DNA from: Pseudomonadota bacterium
GTDB taxonomy: Bacteria; Pseudomonadota; Gammaproteobacteria; Burkholderiales; Burkholderiaceae_C
Length of the DNA: 64,000 bases
Reading direction: 5' to 3'
Assembly: GCA_021847345.1 (NCBI GenBank)
Contig: JAJZTW010000007.1
Coordinates: 1 to 64,000 of the forward strand
The notes beneath the pieces are model-generated. The model saw only the letters and a program-made list of their open reading frames with translations. It had not been told where the DNA came from and made no database searches. The position numbers and the translations under genes are program-made. Within the stretch, counting starts at the first letter, position 1, and each line of letters starts with the position of its first letter. Below, one piece after another: positions 23,218 through 31,614 of this stretch.

Positions 23218-24203
23218 GCGCTCGCCCCGGCCGCATGCGCCGGCGCCAGTCGCTCGGCCACGCGCATCACCGCCGAGCGGCTGCGCGGGTTGTCACGCAC
23301 CTCCTGGGCGCTTGCGCGCACACGCGCGAGCACGCGCAGGTCGGGAACGAAGGCCTTCGGCGCCAGCGGCAGCCGCCGCTGCTGCGGGGTCAGCGCCGGC
23401 GCCCGCGCATGGCCCTGCAGGAACTGCTTGACCATGCGGTCCTCGAGGGAGTGGAAGCTGATGACCACGAGTCGGCCTCCCGCAGCCATTCGGCGCATCA
23501 CCTGCGCGAGCGCCTCTTCGAGCTCGGCGAGCTCGGCATTGACGTGAATCCGAAGAGCCTGAAAGGTGCGCGTTGCGGGGTCCTGCCCCGGTTCGCGGCT
23601 GCGCACCGCCTGCGCCACGAGGGCGGCAAGCTCGCCTGTGCGGGTGACGGGCTGGCCCCGTTCGCGGCCAGCCACAATCGCCTTTGCAATCGCGAAAGCA
23701 GCCCGTTCGTCCCCGTAGTCGCGCAACACCCTAGTGATTTCATCGACGTCGGCCTCGCCCAGGAATTGCGCGGCCGTGAGGCCGCGCGTGGTGTCCATGC
23801 GCATGTCCAGCGGCGCGTCGCCGCGAAAGCTGAAACCGCGCTCCATGTCGTCGAGCTGCGGCGACGACACGCCCAGATCCAGCAGCAGCCCGTGCACCTG
23901 TGCGATGCCCAGTCCGTCGAGCACTTCGCCCCAGCGCGAGAACGGGGCATGCACCAGGCTCAGCCGCGGCTCGGCAAGCGCGAGCTGCTGGCCGGCCTCG
24001 ATGGCCTGCAGATCGCGGTCCAGCGCCACCACGCGCGCGCCAGGGGCCAGGCGCGAAAGCAGCTCGCGGGTATGGCCGCCACGTCCGAAGGTGCCGTCCA
24101 CGTACACGCCTTGCGGGTCGCCCACCAGCCAGTCGATGGCCTCGTGCAGCAACACCGTGCGATGCTGCAGCGCGTGTGCAGCGCGGGAGGGAGAGTTCGA
24201 CAT
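23214..24203 (-). CDS. rsmH: 16S rRNA (cytosine(1402)-N(4))-methyltransferase
   Basis: RsmH (formerly MraW), 329 residues, methylates N4 of C1402 in the ribosomal P site. The N-terminal [13 protein letters not shown] and the SAM-binding motif [11 protein letters not shown] are typical. [13 protein letters not shown] and the [16 protein letters not shown] block follow, and the C-terminal [12 protein letters not shown] completes the family signature. The start lies 12 bp past the mraZ stop, and the gene overlaps ftsL by 4 bp. Confidence 0.97.
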   Translation of the reverse strand: MSNSPSRAAHALQHRTVLLHEAIDWLVGDPQGVYVDGTFGRGGHTRELLSRLAPGARVVALDRDLQAIEAGQQLALAEPRLSLVHAPFSRWGEVLDGLGIAQVHGLLLDLGVSSPQLDDMERGFSFRGDAPLDMRMDTTRGLTAAQFLGEADVDEITRVLRDYGDERAAFAIAKAIVAGRERGQPVTRTGELAALVAQAVRSREPGQDPATRTFQALRIHVNAELAELEEALAQVMRRMAAGGRLVVISFHSLEDRMVKQFLQGHARAPALTPQQRRLPLAPKAFVPDLRVLARVRASAQEVRDNPRSRSAVMRVAERLAPAHAAGASA

Positions 24204-24215
24204 CGGGGGGCACCT

Positions 24216-24644
24216 TCACACCACGATGTCGCGTACGGCATCGGGCATTCCGGCCTCGATCACCGCTGCTTCGCGCGCCTGATGCGTGGCGCGATCCCAG
24301 ACCTCGAAGTGCGAACCCATGCCGATGAGGTCGATCTCGCGCTCGATGCGCGCCGCTGCGCGCAGTTCGGGCGGAATCAGCACACGCCCGCTGGCGTCGA
24401 TCTCGGTCTCGGTGGCGTGACCCAGGTAGATGCGCTTCCAGCCCTGCGCGGACATCGGCAGGGCGGCGATCTTGGCGCGGAACTCCTGCCATTGCTGGTC
24501 GCCGAACATGAGCAGGCAGCCCTCGGGGCTCTTGGTCAGGGTCAGGCGTCCGGCAGCCTGCTCCAGCAGCATGTCGCGGTGACGCGCAGGCACGGTCATG
24601 CGACCCTTGCCGTCCAGCGTCAAAGCCGATATGCCGATGAACAC
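24216..24644 (-). CDS. mraZ: transcriptional regulator MraZ
   Basis: MraZ, 142 residues, first gene of the dcw cluster and its autoregulator. It has two SpoVT/AbrB-like swapped-hairpin halves: LTLDGKGRMTVPARHR at about 8-23 and IDASGRVLIPPELR at about 82-95. The start is a GTG at 24644, fixed by the conserved FIGIS.L.LD beginning. Upstream at 24678-24717 are four direct repeats with 10-bp spacing that match the geometry of MraZ operators. In E. coli MraZ represses this promoter; the same is inferred here. Confidence 0.96.
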   Translation of the reverse strand: MFIGISALTLDGKGRMTVPARHRDMLLEQAAGRLTLTKSPEGCLLMFGDQQWQEFRAKIAALPMSAQGWKRIYLGHATETEIDASGRVLIPPELRAAARIEREIDLIGMGSHFEVWDRATHQAREAAVIEAGMPDAVRDIVV

Positions 24645-24677
24645 GCGCTTCTCCGATTCAGCCTGGTCCCAGGTGCA

Positions 24678-24717
24678 ACTGCTGCACTTTTACCCACTTT
24701 TCTGCACCTGGCTGCAC
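24678..24717 (-). promoter_or_regulatory. putative MraZ operator, four 10-bp direct repeats
   Basis: On the minus strand, four consecutive decamers begin with GTG: GTGCAGCCAG (24708-24717), GTGCAGAAAA (24698-24707), GTGGGTAAAA (24688-24697) and GTGCAGCAGT (24678-24687). MraZ is known to bind repeated GTGGG/TGGG elements about 10 bp apart upstream of mraZ. The spacing matches exactly; only one repeat has the full GTGGG, the others read GTGCAG. The array ends 33 bp before the GTG start. Confidence 0.7.
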
Positions 24718-24797
24718 TGTATGGGGCAAACCGTGCCCCGTCAATAGCAGGATGAGAATTTCGCTTACCAAACAATGACTTAGCGTGACTCGGCCCA

Positions 24798-24813
24798 CTG
24801 TTTATTTAAACAG
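24798..24813. promoter_or_regulatory. AT-rich palindrome, possible operator
   Basis: CTGTTTATTTAAACAG is a perfect inverted repeat with 7-bp arms around TT. It stands in an AT-rich island in otherwise very GC-rich DNA, between the divergent mraZ and crcB genes. The symmetry suggests a binding site for a dimeric regulator, but no regulator can be assigned. Confidence 0.35.
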
Positions 24814-25027
24814 ATTTCCCCCAAAAAACGCTCTTGAAATAAGGACTTGAAGCCCGGCATGCAAGTAATGGTTTGAATCCCCTGCGGGGACCTGGCGAGG
24901 CCAGCGTCGGGGAAAACCACGCCTGAGTCGTCAGCGACGGGCCTGCTAGCATGCTCCAGACCCTGCGGGGGCCGCAGGGCATGGCTTCCCATCCCGGCCC
25001 CAAGGTACCCATGGCCCCGATCCGGCA

Positions 25028-25408
25028 TTGACCTACTTCTACCTCGGCGTGTTCGCCATCCTGGGCGCCTTCGCGCGCTACGGCCAGTCGGAGCTCGTGC
25101 CGCTGGTGCTGGGCCACGCCTTTCCCTTCGCCACGCTGTCGATCAATGTCATCGGCTCGCTGCTGATGGGCCTGCTGTTCACGTTCACGCTGGAGCGCGG
25201 CAACATCAGCAGCGAGTTGCGCACCGGCATGCTCACGGGCGGCCTGGGTGCCTACACCACCTTCTCGACCTTCTCGCTGGAGTCGCGCGGGCTGCTGCAA
25301 CATGGCCACGTGCTGCTGGGCGCGACCTACATGGTGGTTTCGGCGCTGCTGTGCGTGCTCGGAGCGCTGCTCGGCACGTGGATGGCGCGGCGCCGCGGGG
25401 CGCGCTGA
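25028..25408 (+). CDS. crcB: fluoride channel CrcB/FluC
   Basis: CrcB, 126 residues, a small inner-membrane channel that expels fluoride and works as a dual-topology dimer. Four hydrophobic segments are visible (about 4-20, 33-52, 66-84, 97-118). Family motifs are GAFARYG near the N-terminus, INVIGSLLMG, and GGLGAYTTFSTFS with the Phe/Thr residues lining the pore. The start appears to be TTG at 25028, giving a normal N-terminus; no nearby ATG or GTG fits. Many crcB genes sit behind a fluoride riboswitch, but the leader here matches that consensus only weakly. Confidence 0.93.
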   Translation: MTYFYLGVFAILGAFARYGQSELVPLVLGHAFPFATLSINVIGSLLMGLLFTFTLERGNISSELRTGMLTGGLGAYTTFSTFSLESRGLLQHGHVLLGATYMVVSALLCVLGALLGTWMARRRGAR

Positions 25409-25447
25409 GGATGCGCGCATCGCGAGCGCGCACTGTATAGAAAGAGG

Positions 25448-25778
25448 CAAAGCAAGCCTGTAGGCCGGATTCTGTGCGCCGGTTTCCCGGCGTGGCAGCC
25501 ATTCCTCTGGGCCGCGCGTTACCGTCGCGGCTCGATGCCACCTACCCGCAGGCTCGCGCGGGCCGCGCTCCCGGCGCCTTTCGGCGCCTTCGCCTGCCTA
25601 TTTGGTGTTGCTCCGGGTGGAGGTTGCCGCGTTTCACGTCCGCGCGGCTCGCGCCGCGCATACTCGTCTCTGTGGCCCTGTTCGTCGCGTCGCCGCGCAC
25701 GGCCGTTAGCCGTCACCCTGCCCTGTGGAGTCCGGACCTTCCTCACCGCTCGCGCAGCGCGACTGCCCGGCCTGCTTC
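25448..25778 (-). ncRNA. rnpB: RNase P RNA (bacterial type A)
   Basis: The RNA component of RNase P, which trims tRNA 5' leaders. On the minus strand the RNA starts near GAAGCAGGCCGGGCAGTCGC (25778), then carries the conserved GAGGAAGGTCCGGACTCCAC and CAGGGCAGGGTGACGG. Further on are CTCCACCCGGAGCAACACCA and AAATAGG, and the 3' region CAGAATCCGGCCTACAGGC. The two ends can pair (AAGCAGGCC with GGCTTGCTT) to form helix P1. The 5' end is 12 bp past the pyrC stop, so its promoter must lie within pyrC or it is cotranscribed. Exact ends are estimates. Confidence 0.95.
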
Positions 25779-25789
25779 GCCGCCCGCGA

Positions 25790-26881
25790 TTATGCCTGCG
25801 TTGCCGCCGCGCCGGCCGGCGCGACCCGCCAATGCAGGGTCTCGCCGGCATCGACGGGAACGATGCTGGTGTCCATGTAGTCCAGGCTGAGCGGCACGGT
25901 CCACGCCTGGCGACGAAGCTCGACCCGCCCTGCGTTGCGCGGCAGGCCGTAGAAGTCGGCGCCGAAGTGCGCGGCGAATCCCTCCAGGCGGTCGAGCCGG
26001 CCGGCCTGCTCGAAGGCCTGCGCGTACAACTCCAGCGCGTGCAGCGCGCTGAAGCAGCCCGCGCAGCCGCAGTCGGCCTCCTTGGCGCCGCGCGCGTGCG
26101 GAGCCGAGTCGGTGCCCAGGAAAAAGCGTGGGTCCCCGCTGCAGGCCGCGTCGAGCAGACGCAAGCGGTGGGTTTCCCGCTTGAGCACCGGCAGGCAGTA
26201 ATAATGCGGGCGCAGGCCGCCGCGGAACATCGCGTTGCGGCTGTGCAGCAGGTGGTGCGCGGTGATGGTGGCGCCGAGCAGCGGCGCGCCGCGCGCATCG
26301 CGCGCGTCGTTCGCCAGCACGAAATCCACGGCATGCGACGTGGTGATGTGCTCGAGCACGATTTTCAGCCCCGGAAAATCGCGCCGGATGGCCTGCAGGT
26401 GGCGCTCGATGAACACCGCCTCGCGATCGAACACGTCGACCTGCGAATCGGTGACCTCCCCGTGCACCAGCAGCGGCATGCCCTCGCGCTGCATGGCCTC
26501 GAGCACGCCGTGCACATTGCGCAGGTCGGTGACGCCGCTGTCGGAATTCGTGGTCGCGCCGGCCGGGTACAGCTTGACGCCGAACACCGCGCCGCTGGCC
26601 TTGGCACGTGCGATCTCCTGCGGCGGCGTGCGGTCCGTCAGGTACAGGGTCATCAGCGGCTGGAAATCCGAGCCTGGCACGCGCGCGGCCAGGATGCGCG
26701 CGCGGTATTCGAGGGCCTGCGCGGTATCCACGACCGGGGGCTTGAGGTTGGGCATGACGATGGCGCGCGCGAATTGCGCCGCGCTCCACGGCACCGTGCT
26801 GGCCAGCGCCGCGCCGTCGCGCAGGTGCAGATGCCAGTCGTCGGGGCGGGTGATCGTCAGGGTTTGCGCTTGATCTTGCAT
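25790..26881 (-). CDS. pyrC: dihydroorotase
   Basis: PyrC, 363 residues, a zinc amidohydrolase that interconverts carbamoyl aspartate and dihydroorotate in pyrimidine synthesis. The N-terminal metal motif is [23 protein letters not shown] contains the lysine expected to be carboxylated between the metals. Later ligand regions are VHGEVTD, LEHITT and GTDSAPH. The ATG at 26881 begins MQDQAQTL shortly before the conserved region; the frame runs open upstream into ABC transporter DNA but is not coding there. It is 88 bp past the ABC transporter stop, with rnpB 12 bp downstream. Confidence 0.96.
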   Translation of the reverse strand: MQDQAQTLTITRPDDWHLHLRDGAALASTVPWSAAQFARAIVMPNLKPPVVDTAQALEYRARILAARVPGSDFQPLMTLYLTDRTPPQEIARAKASGAVFGVKLYPAGATTNSDSGVTDLRNVHGVLEAMQREGMPLLVHGEVTDSQVDVFDREAVFIERHLQAIRRDFPGLKIVLEHITTSHAVDFVLANDARDARGAPLLGATITAHHLLHSRNAMFRGGLRPHYYCLPVLKRETHRLRLLDAACSGDPRFFLGTDSAPHARGAKEADCGCAGCFSALHALELYAQAFEQAGRLDRLEGFAAHFGADFYGLPRNAGRVELRRQAWTVPLSLDYMDTSIVPVDAGETLHWRVAPAGAAATQA

Positions 26882-26969
26882 GGGTGGCGACCGGGCAATC
26901 GCGCCGAAGCGGCGCGCACATCCGGAATGGTAGTGGGCGCGCCGCCCCCCGGGCGCCCGGCAGGGCCTT

Positions 26970-28823
26970 TCAGGCCACCCGCGCCAGGTCGCCGTCGCGC
27001 AGCGGCGGATCGGATTCGTCGCCCTGGCGCTGCAATTCCCACATGCGCGCATACAGCCCGCCGGCGGCGAGCAATTGGGCGTGGCTGCCGCGCTCCTGGA
27101 TGCGCCCGTCGGCAAGCACCAGGATCTGGTCGGCATCGACCACCGTGGACAGCCGGTGGGCGATGATCAGGGTCGTGCGGTCGCGCGCGGCCTCGCGGAT
27201 CTCGGCCTGGATGGCGCGTTCGTTGGCGGAATCGAGCTGCGACGTCGCCTCGTCGAAGATCAGCACCGGCGGATCCTTCAGCAGGGCGCGCGCGATGGCC
27301 ACGCGCTGCTTCTCACCGCCCGACAGCTTCAGCCCGCGCTCGCCCACCGGGGTCTCGTAGCCCAGCGGCTGGCGCTGGATGAAATCGTGAATCTGCGCCG
27401 CGCGCGCCACCTGCTCGACCTGCTCGCGGCTGGCGCCCGGCCGGCCATAGGCGATGTTGTAGGCGATGGTGTCGTTGAACAGCACCGTGTCCTGCGGCAC
27501 CAGGCCGAGCGCGGCGCGCAGGCTGGACTGGGTCACGCCGGCGATGTCCTGGCCGTCGATCAGGATGCGTCCGGCCCGCGGGTCGTAGAAGCGGAACAAC
27601 AGGCGCGACAAGGTCGACTTGCCGGCCCCCGACGGCCCGACCACGGCCACCGTCTGCCCCCCCTCGATCTCGAAGCTCAGCCCCTTGAGCACGTCGTGCC
27701 CCGGGTGATAGGCGAAATGCACGTCCTCGAAGCGCACGCTGCCGGCGCTCACGCGCAAGGGCGGCGCCTGCTCGACGTCGGCCACCTCGCGATCCTGGTG
27801 CAGGATGGTGAACATGCGCTCGATGTCGGTCAGCGCCTGGCGCAGCTCGCGGTAGATCACGCCGAGGAATCCCAGCGGGGCGTACAACTGGATCATGAAG
27901 GCGTTGACCAGCACCAGATCGCCCAGGCTCATCGTGCCGTCGACCACGCCCACCGTGGCACGCCACACCAGCAGGGTCACCGCGGCGGCGATGATCACGC
28001 TCTGGCCCAGGTTCAGCACGGACAACGAGTTCTGCGAAAGCACCGCGGCGTGCATCCAGCGCCTCAGGTTGTCGTCGTAGCGCGTGGCCTCGTAGGCCTC
28101 GTTGCCGAAGATCTTCACGGTCTCGTAGTTCAGCAGCGCGTCCACCGCGCGCTGGTTGGCACGCGAGTCCTGCTCGTTCATGGTGCGCCGCAGCCCGGTG
28201 CGCCACTCCGTGACCACCACCGTGAAGCTGATGTAGAGCACCAGCGCGCCGAGCGCGACGGCGGCGAACCACCAGTCGTAGCGAACCACCAGGATGCCGA
28301 TGACCAGCCCCATCTCGACCAGCGTGGGCAGGATGCTGTAGAGCGTGTAGGAGACCAGGCTCGAGATGCTGCGGGTGCCGCGCTCGATGTCGCGCGACAT
28401 GCCACCGGTCTGGCGCTGGAGGTGATAGCGCAGCGACAGCGAGAACAGGTGCTCGAACACCTGCAGCGCGATGCGCCGCACAGCCCCCTGGGTGACGCGC
28501 GAGAACACCACCTCGCGCAACTCGGTGAACAGCGAGACCGACACCCGCAAGGCGCCGTAGGCCAGCAGCAGCGCCACCGGCACGACCAGCACGGCGCGCG
28601 GGTCGCCGGGCTTGATCTGCAGGTCGTCGACGATGTGCTTGAGCACCAGCGGCACGCCGACGTTGGCCAGCTTGGCCGCCACCAGCATCAGCAGCGCGGT
28701 GATCACGCGCACGCGGTAGTGCCACAGATAGGGGGCGAGGCTGCGCAGCGCGGCCCAGCGCGAGCCGGGGGGCGAAGGCACGGCGTCGACTGGGGCGGCG
28801 GCGGCGCGGGAGTGGTCTCGCAT
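26970..28823 (-). CDS. ABC exporter, Atm1/ABCB7 type
   Basis: A 617-residue half-transporter. The N-terminal half has six predicted membrane segments (about 35-320), and the C-terminal half is the nucleotide-binding domain with Walker [10 protein letters not shown], signature LSGGEKQRV, Walker [12 protein letters not shown] and H-loop IIAHRLSTV. Residues such as [14 protein letters not shown] and the overall layout resemble Atm1/ABCB7, whose bacterial members export glutathione-linked metal or sulfur compounds. MsbA is a less likely alternative. The ATG at 28823 is chosen; the frame continues to 28904 but encodes a repetitive F-R-A-P stretch derived from tandem DNA repeats and looks noncoding. 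Confidence 0.9.
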   Translation of the reverse strand: MRDHSRAAAAPVDAVPSPPGSRWAALRSLAPYLWHYRVRVITALLMLVAAKLANVGVPLVLKHIVDDLQIKPGDPRAVLVVPVALLLAYGALRVSVSLFTELREVVFSRVTQGAVRRIALQVFEHLFSLSLRYHLQRQTGGMSRDIERGTRSISSLVSYTLYSILPTLVEMGLVIGILVVRYDWWFAAVALGALVLYISFTVVVTEWRTGLRRTMNEQDSRANQRAVDALLNYETVKIFGNEAYEATRYDDNLRRWMHAAVLSQNSLSVLNLGQSVIIAAAVTLLVWRATVGVVDGTMSLGDLVLVNAFMIQLYAPLGFLGVIYRELRQALTDIERMFTILHQDREVADVEQAPPLRVSAGSVRFEDVHFAYHPGHDVLKGLSFEIEGGQTVAVVGPSGAGKSTLSRLLFRFYDPRAGRILIDGQDIAGVTQSSLRAALGLVPQDTVLFNDTIAYNIAYGRPGASREQVEQVARAAQIHDFIQRQPLGYETPVGERGLKLSGGEKQRVAIARALLKDPPVLIFDEATSQLDSANERAIQAEIREAARDRTTLIIAHRLSTVVDADQILVLADGRIQERGSHAQLLAAGGLYARMWELQRQGDESDPPLRDGDLARVA

Positions 28824-28830
28824 GGGATCG

Positions 28831-28867
28831 GGGGCGCGGAAGGGGGCGCGGAAGGGGGCGTGAAAAG
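28831..28867. repeat. 12-bp tandem repeat upstream of the ABC exporter gene
   Basis: GGGGCGCGGAAG occurs twice in tandem (28831-28842, 28843-28854), followed by a third, diverged unit ending at 28867 and further GCGAA-rich degenerate units to about 28915. It fills part of the 236-bp gap between the divergent exporter and thioesterase genes. It lies just upstream of the exporter start and could vary promoter spacing or the leader. The remainder of the gap holds TACATTATT near 29000, a possible minus-10. Confidence 0.7.
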
Positions 28868-29059
28868 GTACGCGAAAAGGGAAGGCGAAAGGAACGCGAA
28901 GCAAACGCGAAAGCGCCGCCGCAGAAGCGCGAACGTCGACTGCGCGAGCGTCGACTGCGGGGGCGGCGAGGCCGCGATCGGCAGCCGCGCGCCGCGGTTG
29001 CTACATTATTGAGCTTCCGTCCCGTGGCTGCACGGGCGTTCCCGCACCAAGTCTCGACC

Positions 29060-29455
29060 GTGGATTCGACACAAAGCCTTCCCTCTCATCCCGAGCCCAT
29101 CCTGCGCATCAACCCGATGCCGTCCGACGTGAACATGCACGGCGACATCTTCGGCGGATGGATCATGGCGCAGGTCGACATCGCCGGCGGCATCGTCGCT
29201 GCAAGGCGCGCCAAGGGGCGCGTGGCGACCGTGGCGGTGAACCAGTTCGTGTTCAAGCACCCGGTGCTGGTGGGCGACCTGCTTTCGCTGTACGCGAAGG
29301 TGGTGCGCGTCGGGCGCACGTCGATCACCGTGGACGTCGAGGTCTATGCCGAGCGCGGCATCCCCGACACCCAGGTGTTCCGGGTCACGGAAGCCACGCT
29401 GACCTACGTGGCCGTCGGCGAGGACCGCCGCCCGCGCGTGGTGCCGGCCGAGTAG
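29060..29455 (+). CDS. acyl-CoA thioesterase, YciA-like hotdog fold
   Basis: A 131-residue hotdog-fold thioesterase, probably hydrolysing acyl-CoAs. PMPSDVNMHGDIFGGWIMAQVD matches the YciA family, with the catalytic Asp in the HGDIFGGW segment and the VNQFVFKHPVLVGDLL region following. The GTG at 29060 gives the usual YciA length; the frame also opens from a TTG at 29009, adding 17 residues of doubtful value. It is divergent from the ABC exporter and convergent with rplY, from which a strong hairpin separates it. Confidence 0.88.
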   Translation: MDSTQSLPSHPEPILRINPMPSDVNMHGDIFGGWIMAQVDIAGGIVAARRAKGRVATVAVNQFVFKHPVLVGDLLSLYAKVVRVGRTSITVDVEVYAERGIPDTQVFRVTEATLTYVAVGEDRRPRVVPAE

Positions 29456-29477
29456 ACGCGGCCAGCCCTGGCCCATG

Positions 29478-29507
29478 CAAGAACACCGCCCGAGGGCGGT
29501 GTTCTTG
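29478..29507. terminator. bidirectional terminator-like hairpin between thioesterase gene and rplY
   Basis: A perfect inverted repeat with 13-bp arms (CAAGAACACCGCC and its complement) around a CGAG tetraloop lies between two convergent genes. Each strand ends in a short T-containing arm (TTCTTG) rather than a long T-run. Its position 22 bp after each stop codon makes a shared terminator likely. Confidence 0.8.
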
Positions 29508-29529
29508 CTGGTGCCTGCGCAACCCGGGC

Positions 29530-30141
29530 TCAGGCCGCGGGAGCGGCCTCGGCGGCCTCGTCGCCGGCAGCAGCCTCGCCACCGCCCTTGGTCAGCACCG
29601 TGGCGATCGCCGGATTCTCGGCGCCGTGGGTGACCACGGACAGGCCCTGGGGCAGCTTCAGGTCGGCCACGTGCAGCGACTGGCCCTTGTGCAGCGTGCT
29701 CAGGTCGACCTCGATGAACTCGGGCAGGTCGGCCGGCAGGCAGGAGACTTCGAGCTCGCTGACCACGTGGCTGATCATGCCACCTTCGAGCTTGACCGCC
29801 GGGGATTCTTCGGCGCCCTTGAAGTGCAGCGGCACCTTCATCGAGATCTTGCGATCCGCGGCGATGCGCATGAAGTCCACGTGCAGCACCTGGGCCTTGA
29901 ACGGGTGCGCCTGGAAGGCCTTGAGCAGCACCTTGGTGTTGCTTTCACCGACGGTCAGGTCCAGCACCGACGAGTGGAACTGCTCCTTCTTGAGGGCATG
30001 GAACAGGGCGTTGTGATCGAGCTCGATCAACTGGGGCGCCTGGTCCCCTCCGTAGATGATGCCGGGCACCTTGCCGGCTCGGCGCATGCGGCGGCTCGCA
30101 CCGGTACCTTGCGCCTGACGTTCGAACGCGACGACTTTCAT
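29530..30141 (-). CDS. rplY: 50S ribosomal protein L25, long (CTC) form
   Basis: L25, 203 residues, binds 5S rRNA. The N-terminal L25 domain (about 1-92) carries [16 protein letters not shown]. The C-terminal CTC domain (about 95-185) includes [15 protein letters not shown] and [12 protein letters not shown], and the protein ends in an acidic Ala/Glu tail. Long forms are normal in betaproteobacteria. The ATG at 30141 has AGGAG nine bases upstream; an open frame to 30243 is spurious. It is 109 bp past the prs stop on the same strand. The pth gene that often follows rplY is not present. Confidence 0.96.
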   Translation of the reverse strand: MKVVAFERQAQGTGASRRMRRAGKVPGIIYGGDQAPQLIELDHNALFHALKKEQFHSSVLDLTVGESNTKVLLKAFQAHPFKAQVLHVDFMRIAADRKISMKVPLHFKGAEESPAVKLEGGMISHVVSELEVSCLPADLPEFIEVDLSTLHKGQSLHVADLKLPQGLSVVTHGAENPAIATVLTKGGGEAAAGDEAAEAAPAA

Positions 30142-30250
30142 GTCGACTCCTGCGAAGGGGCCCGCGGGCCCCGAGGTTGAAGGCGCCATGCTCGCGACCA
30201 GCAAGGCACCCGGGATGCCGCGGCCGGGACGGCCACGGCGCAAAGGAACT

Positions 30251-31222
30251 TCAGAACAGGGTTTCCTGTTCGTTGAACAACTGGAGCACCGAGCCGCCCT
30301 GCGCGATTCGCATCATGGTCTGCGCGATCAGCGGCGCCGCCGACAGCTGGCGCACCTTGGGGCTGCCCAGAGCCGCTTCGCGCAGCGGAATGGTGTTCGT
30401 GACAACGACCTCGTCCAGGTCGCTGGCGTTGATGCGCTCGATGGCAGGGCCCGAGAACACGGGATGGGTACAGTAGGCGACGACACGCTTGGCGCCGCGC
30501 TCCTTGAGCACCTCGGCGGCCTTGGTCAGCGTACCCGCGGTGTCGACCATGTCGTCCATGATGATGCAGTTGCGACCGTCGATGTCGCCGATCACGTTCA
30601 TCACCTCGGAGACATTGGGCTTCGGGCGACGCTTGTCGATGATCGCCAGGTCGCAGTCCATCAGCTTGGCCAGCGCGCGCGCGCGGACCACGCCGCCGAT
30701 GTCCGGCGAAACCACGATCAGGTCCGAGTCGCTTTTCTCGCGCAGGTCGCCGAGCAGGATCGGCGACGCGTAGATGTTGTCGACCGGGATGTCGAAAAAG
30801 CCCTGGATCTGGTCGGCGTGCAGGTCCATGGTGACCACGCGCGCGATGCCCACCGTCTGCAGCATGTTGGCCACGACCTTGGCGGTGATGGGCACGCGGC
30901 TGGAGCGCGGGCGACGGTCCTGGCGGGCGTAGCCGAAATAGGGAATGACCGCGGTGATGCGCTCGGCGGACGCGCGCTTGAGCGCGTCGGCCATCACCAG
31001 CAGCTCCATCAGGTTGTCGTTGGTCGGCGCGCAGGTCGACTGCAGGATGAACACCTCGCGCGCGCGGACGTTCTGCTGGATCTCGACCGTCACCTCGCCG
31101 TCGGAAAAGCGACCGACGAAGGCCTGTCCCATGCCGATGCCGAGCTGCTCGACCACCTGTTGCGCCAGCGCCGGGTTGGCGTTTCCGGTGAATACGACAA
31201 AATCGGCCGCGGGGGATGTCAT
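30251..31222 (-). CDS. prs: ribose-phosphate pyrophosphokinase
   Basis: Prs, 323 residues, makes PRPP from ribose 5-phosphate and ATP for purine, pyrimidine, histidine and tryptophan synthesis. The N-terminal [10 protein letters not shown], the ATP-binding [21 protein letters not shown] flexible-loop region, and the PRPP signature [14 protein letters not shown] are all present. [17 protein letters not shown] is also conserved. The start at 31222 (MTSPAADF) gives normal length; the frame is open further upstream across the tRNA, which is not coding. tRNA-Gln lies upstream on the same strand, as in other betaproteobacteria. Confidence 0.97.
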   Translation of the reverse strand: MTSPAADFVVFTGNANPALAQQVVEQLGIGMGQAFVGRFSDGEVTVEIQQNVRAREVFILQSTCAPTNDNLMELLVMADALKRASAERITAVIPYFGYARQDRRPRSSRVPITAKVVANMLQTVGIARVVTMDLHADQIQGFFDIPVDNIYASPILLGDLREKSDSDLIVVSPDIGGVVRARALAKLMDCDLAIIDKRRPKPNVSEVMNVIGDIDGRNCIIMDDMVDTAGTLTKAAEVLKERGAKRVVAYCTHPVFSGPAIERINASDLDEVVVTNTIPLREAALGSPKVRQLSAAPLIAQTMMRIAQGGSVLQLFNEQETLF

Positions 31223-31329
31223 GATGGGAACTGCTGCTGGCGCTGAGAGGGTCGCCGAAACCGTGCACCTGGCCTTGCCGCCCCGGCGGCGTGCAAGCCA
31301 CCGGGCGTCGGCCGGACCCTCAAGGGGGG

Positions 31330-31403
31330 CTGGGGAGGAAGGATTCGAACCCTCGAATGCCGGAATCAAAATCCGGTGCCTTAACCAACTTGGCGACTCC
31401 CCA
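31330..31403 (-). tRNA. tRNA-Gln (TTG)
   Basis: A 74-nt tRNA on the minus strand. The 5' acceptor TGGGGAG pairs with CTCCCCA near the 3' end, discriminator G follows, and CCA is not encoded (CCC instead). The anticodon loop reads TTTTGAT with anticodon TTG, flanked by the CCGGA/TCCGG stem. The T-arm GAGGGTTCGAATCCTTC is standard. The sequence closely resembles E. coli tRNA-Gln. It lies between ispE and prs in the same orientation. Confidence 0.97.
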
Positions 31404-31614
31404 ACATCTCTACGCAACCTCGCGACAACTCGCGGGGCCCGCGGAACCTGCCCGGCTTCCTGGCGAACTTGCAACTGCGCAACTCGCAAGGAACCCGAAC
31501 GGCTCCTGAATTCTACGCAATCTCGCGGCGCTTTCGACACGTCGCGGCAGCTGCGTGGCTGCTCCTGCACCACATGGTGCAGCGGCGGCACCCCCATTCC
31601 GGCGACGCCACCTT

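Larger units (their letters stand above)
24645..25027. other. mraZ-crcB intergenic region
   Basis: This 383-bp gap between divergent genes holds the MraZ array at one end. Its middle (24725-24860) is unusually AT-rich for this window and includes the perfect palindrome CTGTTTATTTAAACAG at 24798-24813. Nearer crcB is a block that can form two short stems (24887-24950) and a hairpin with 8-bp arms, CCCTGCGG and its complement, at 24961-24979. No reading frame with protein-like composition was found. Confidence 0.6.

Noticed and set aside
25519-26334. Minus-strand open frame overlapping rnpB and pyrC
   Set aside because: It crosses the RNase P RNA and lies out of frame with pyrC; the translation has no protein-like pattern.
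28824-28904. 27-residue N-terminal extension of the ABC exporter
   Set aside because: It encodes a repetitive F-R-A-P pattern produced by 12-bp DNA repeats; the ATG at 28823 gives a normal exporter.
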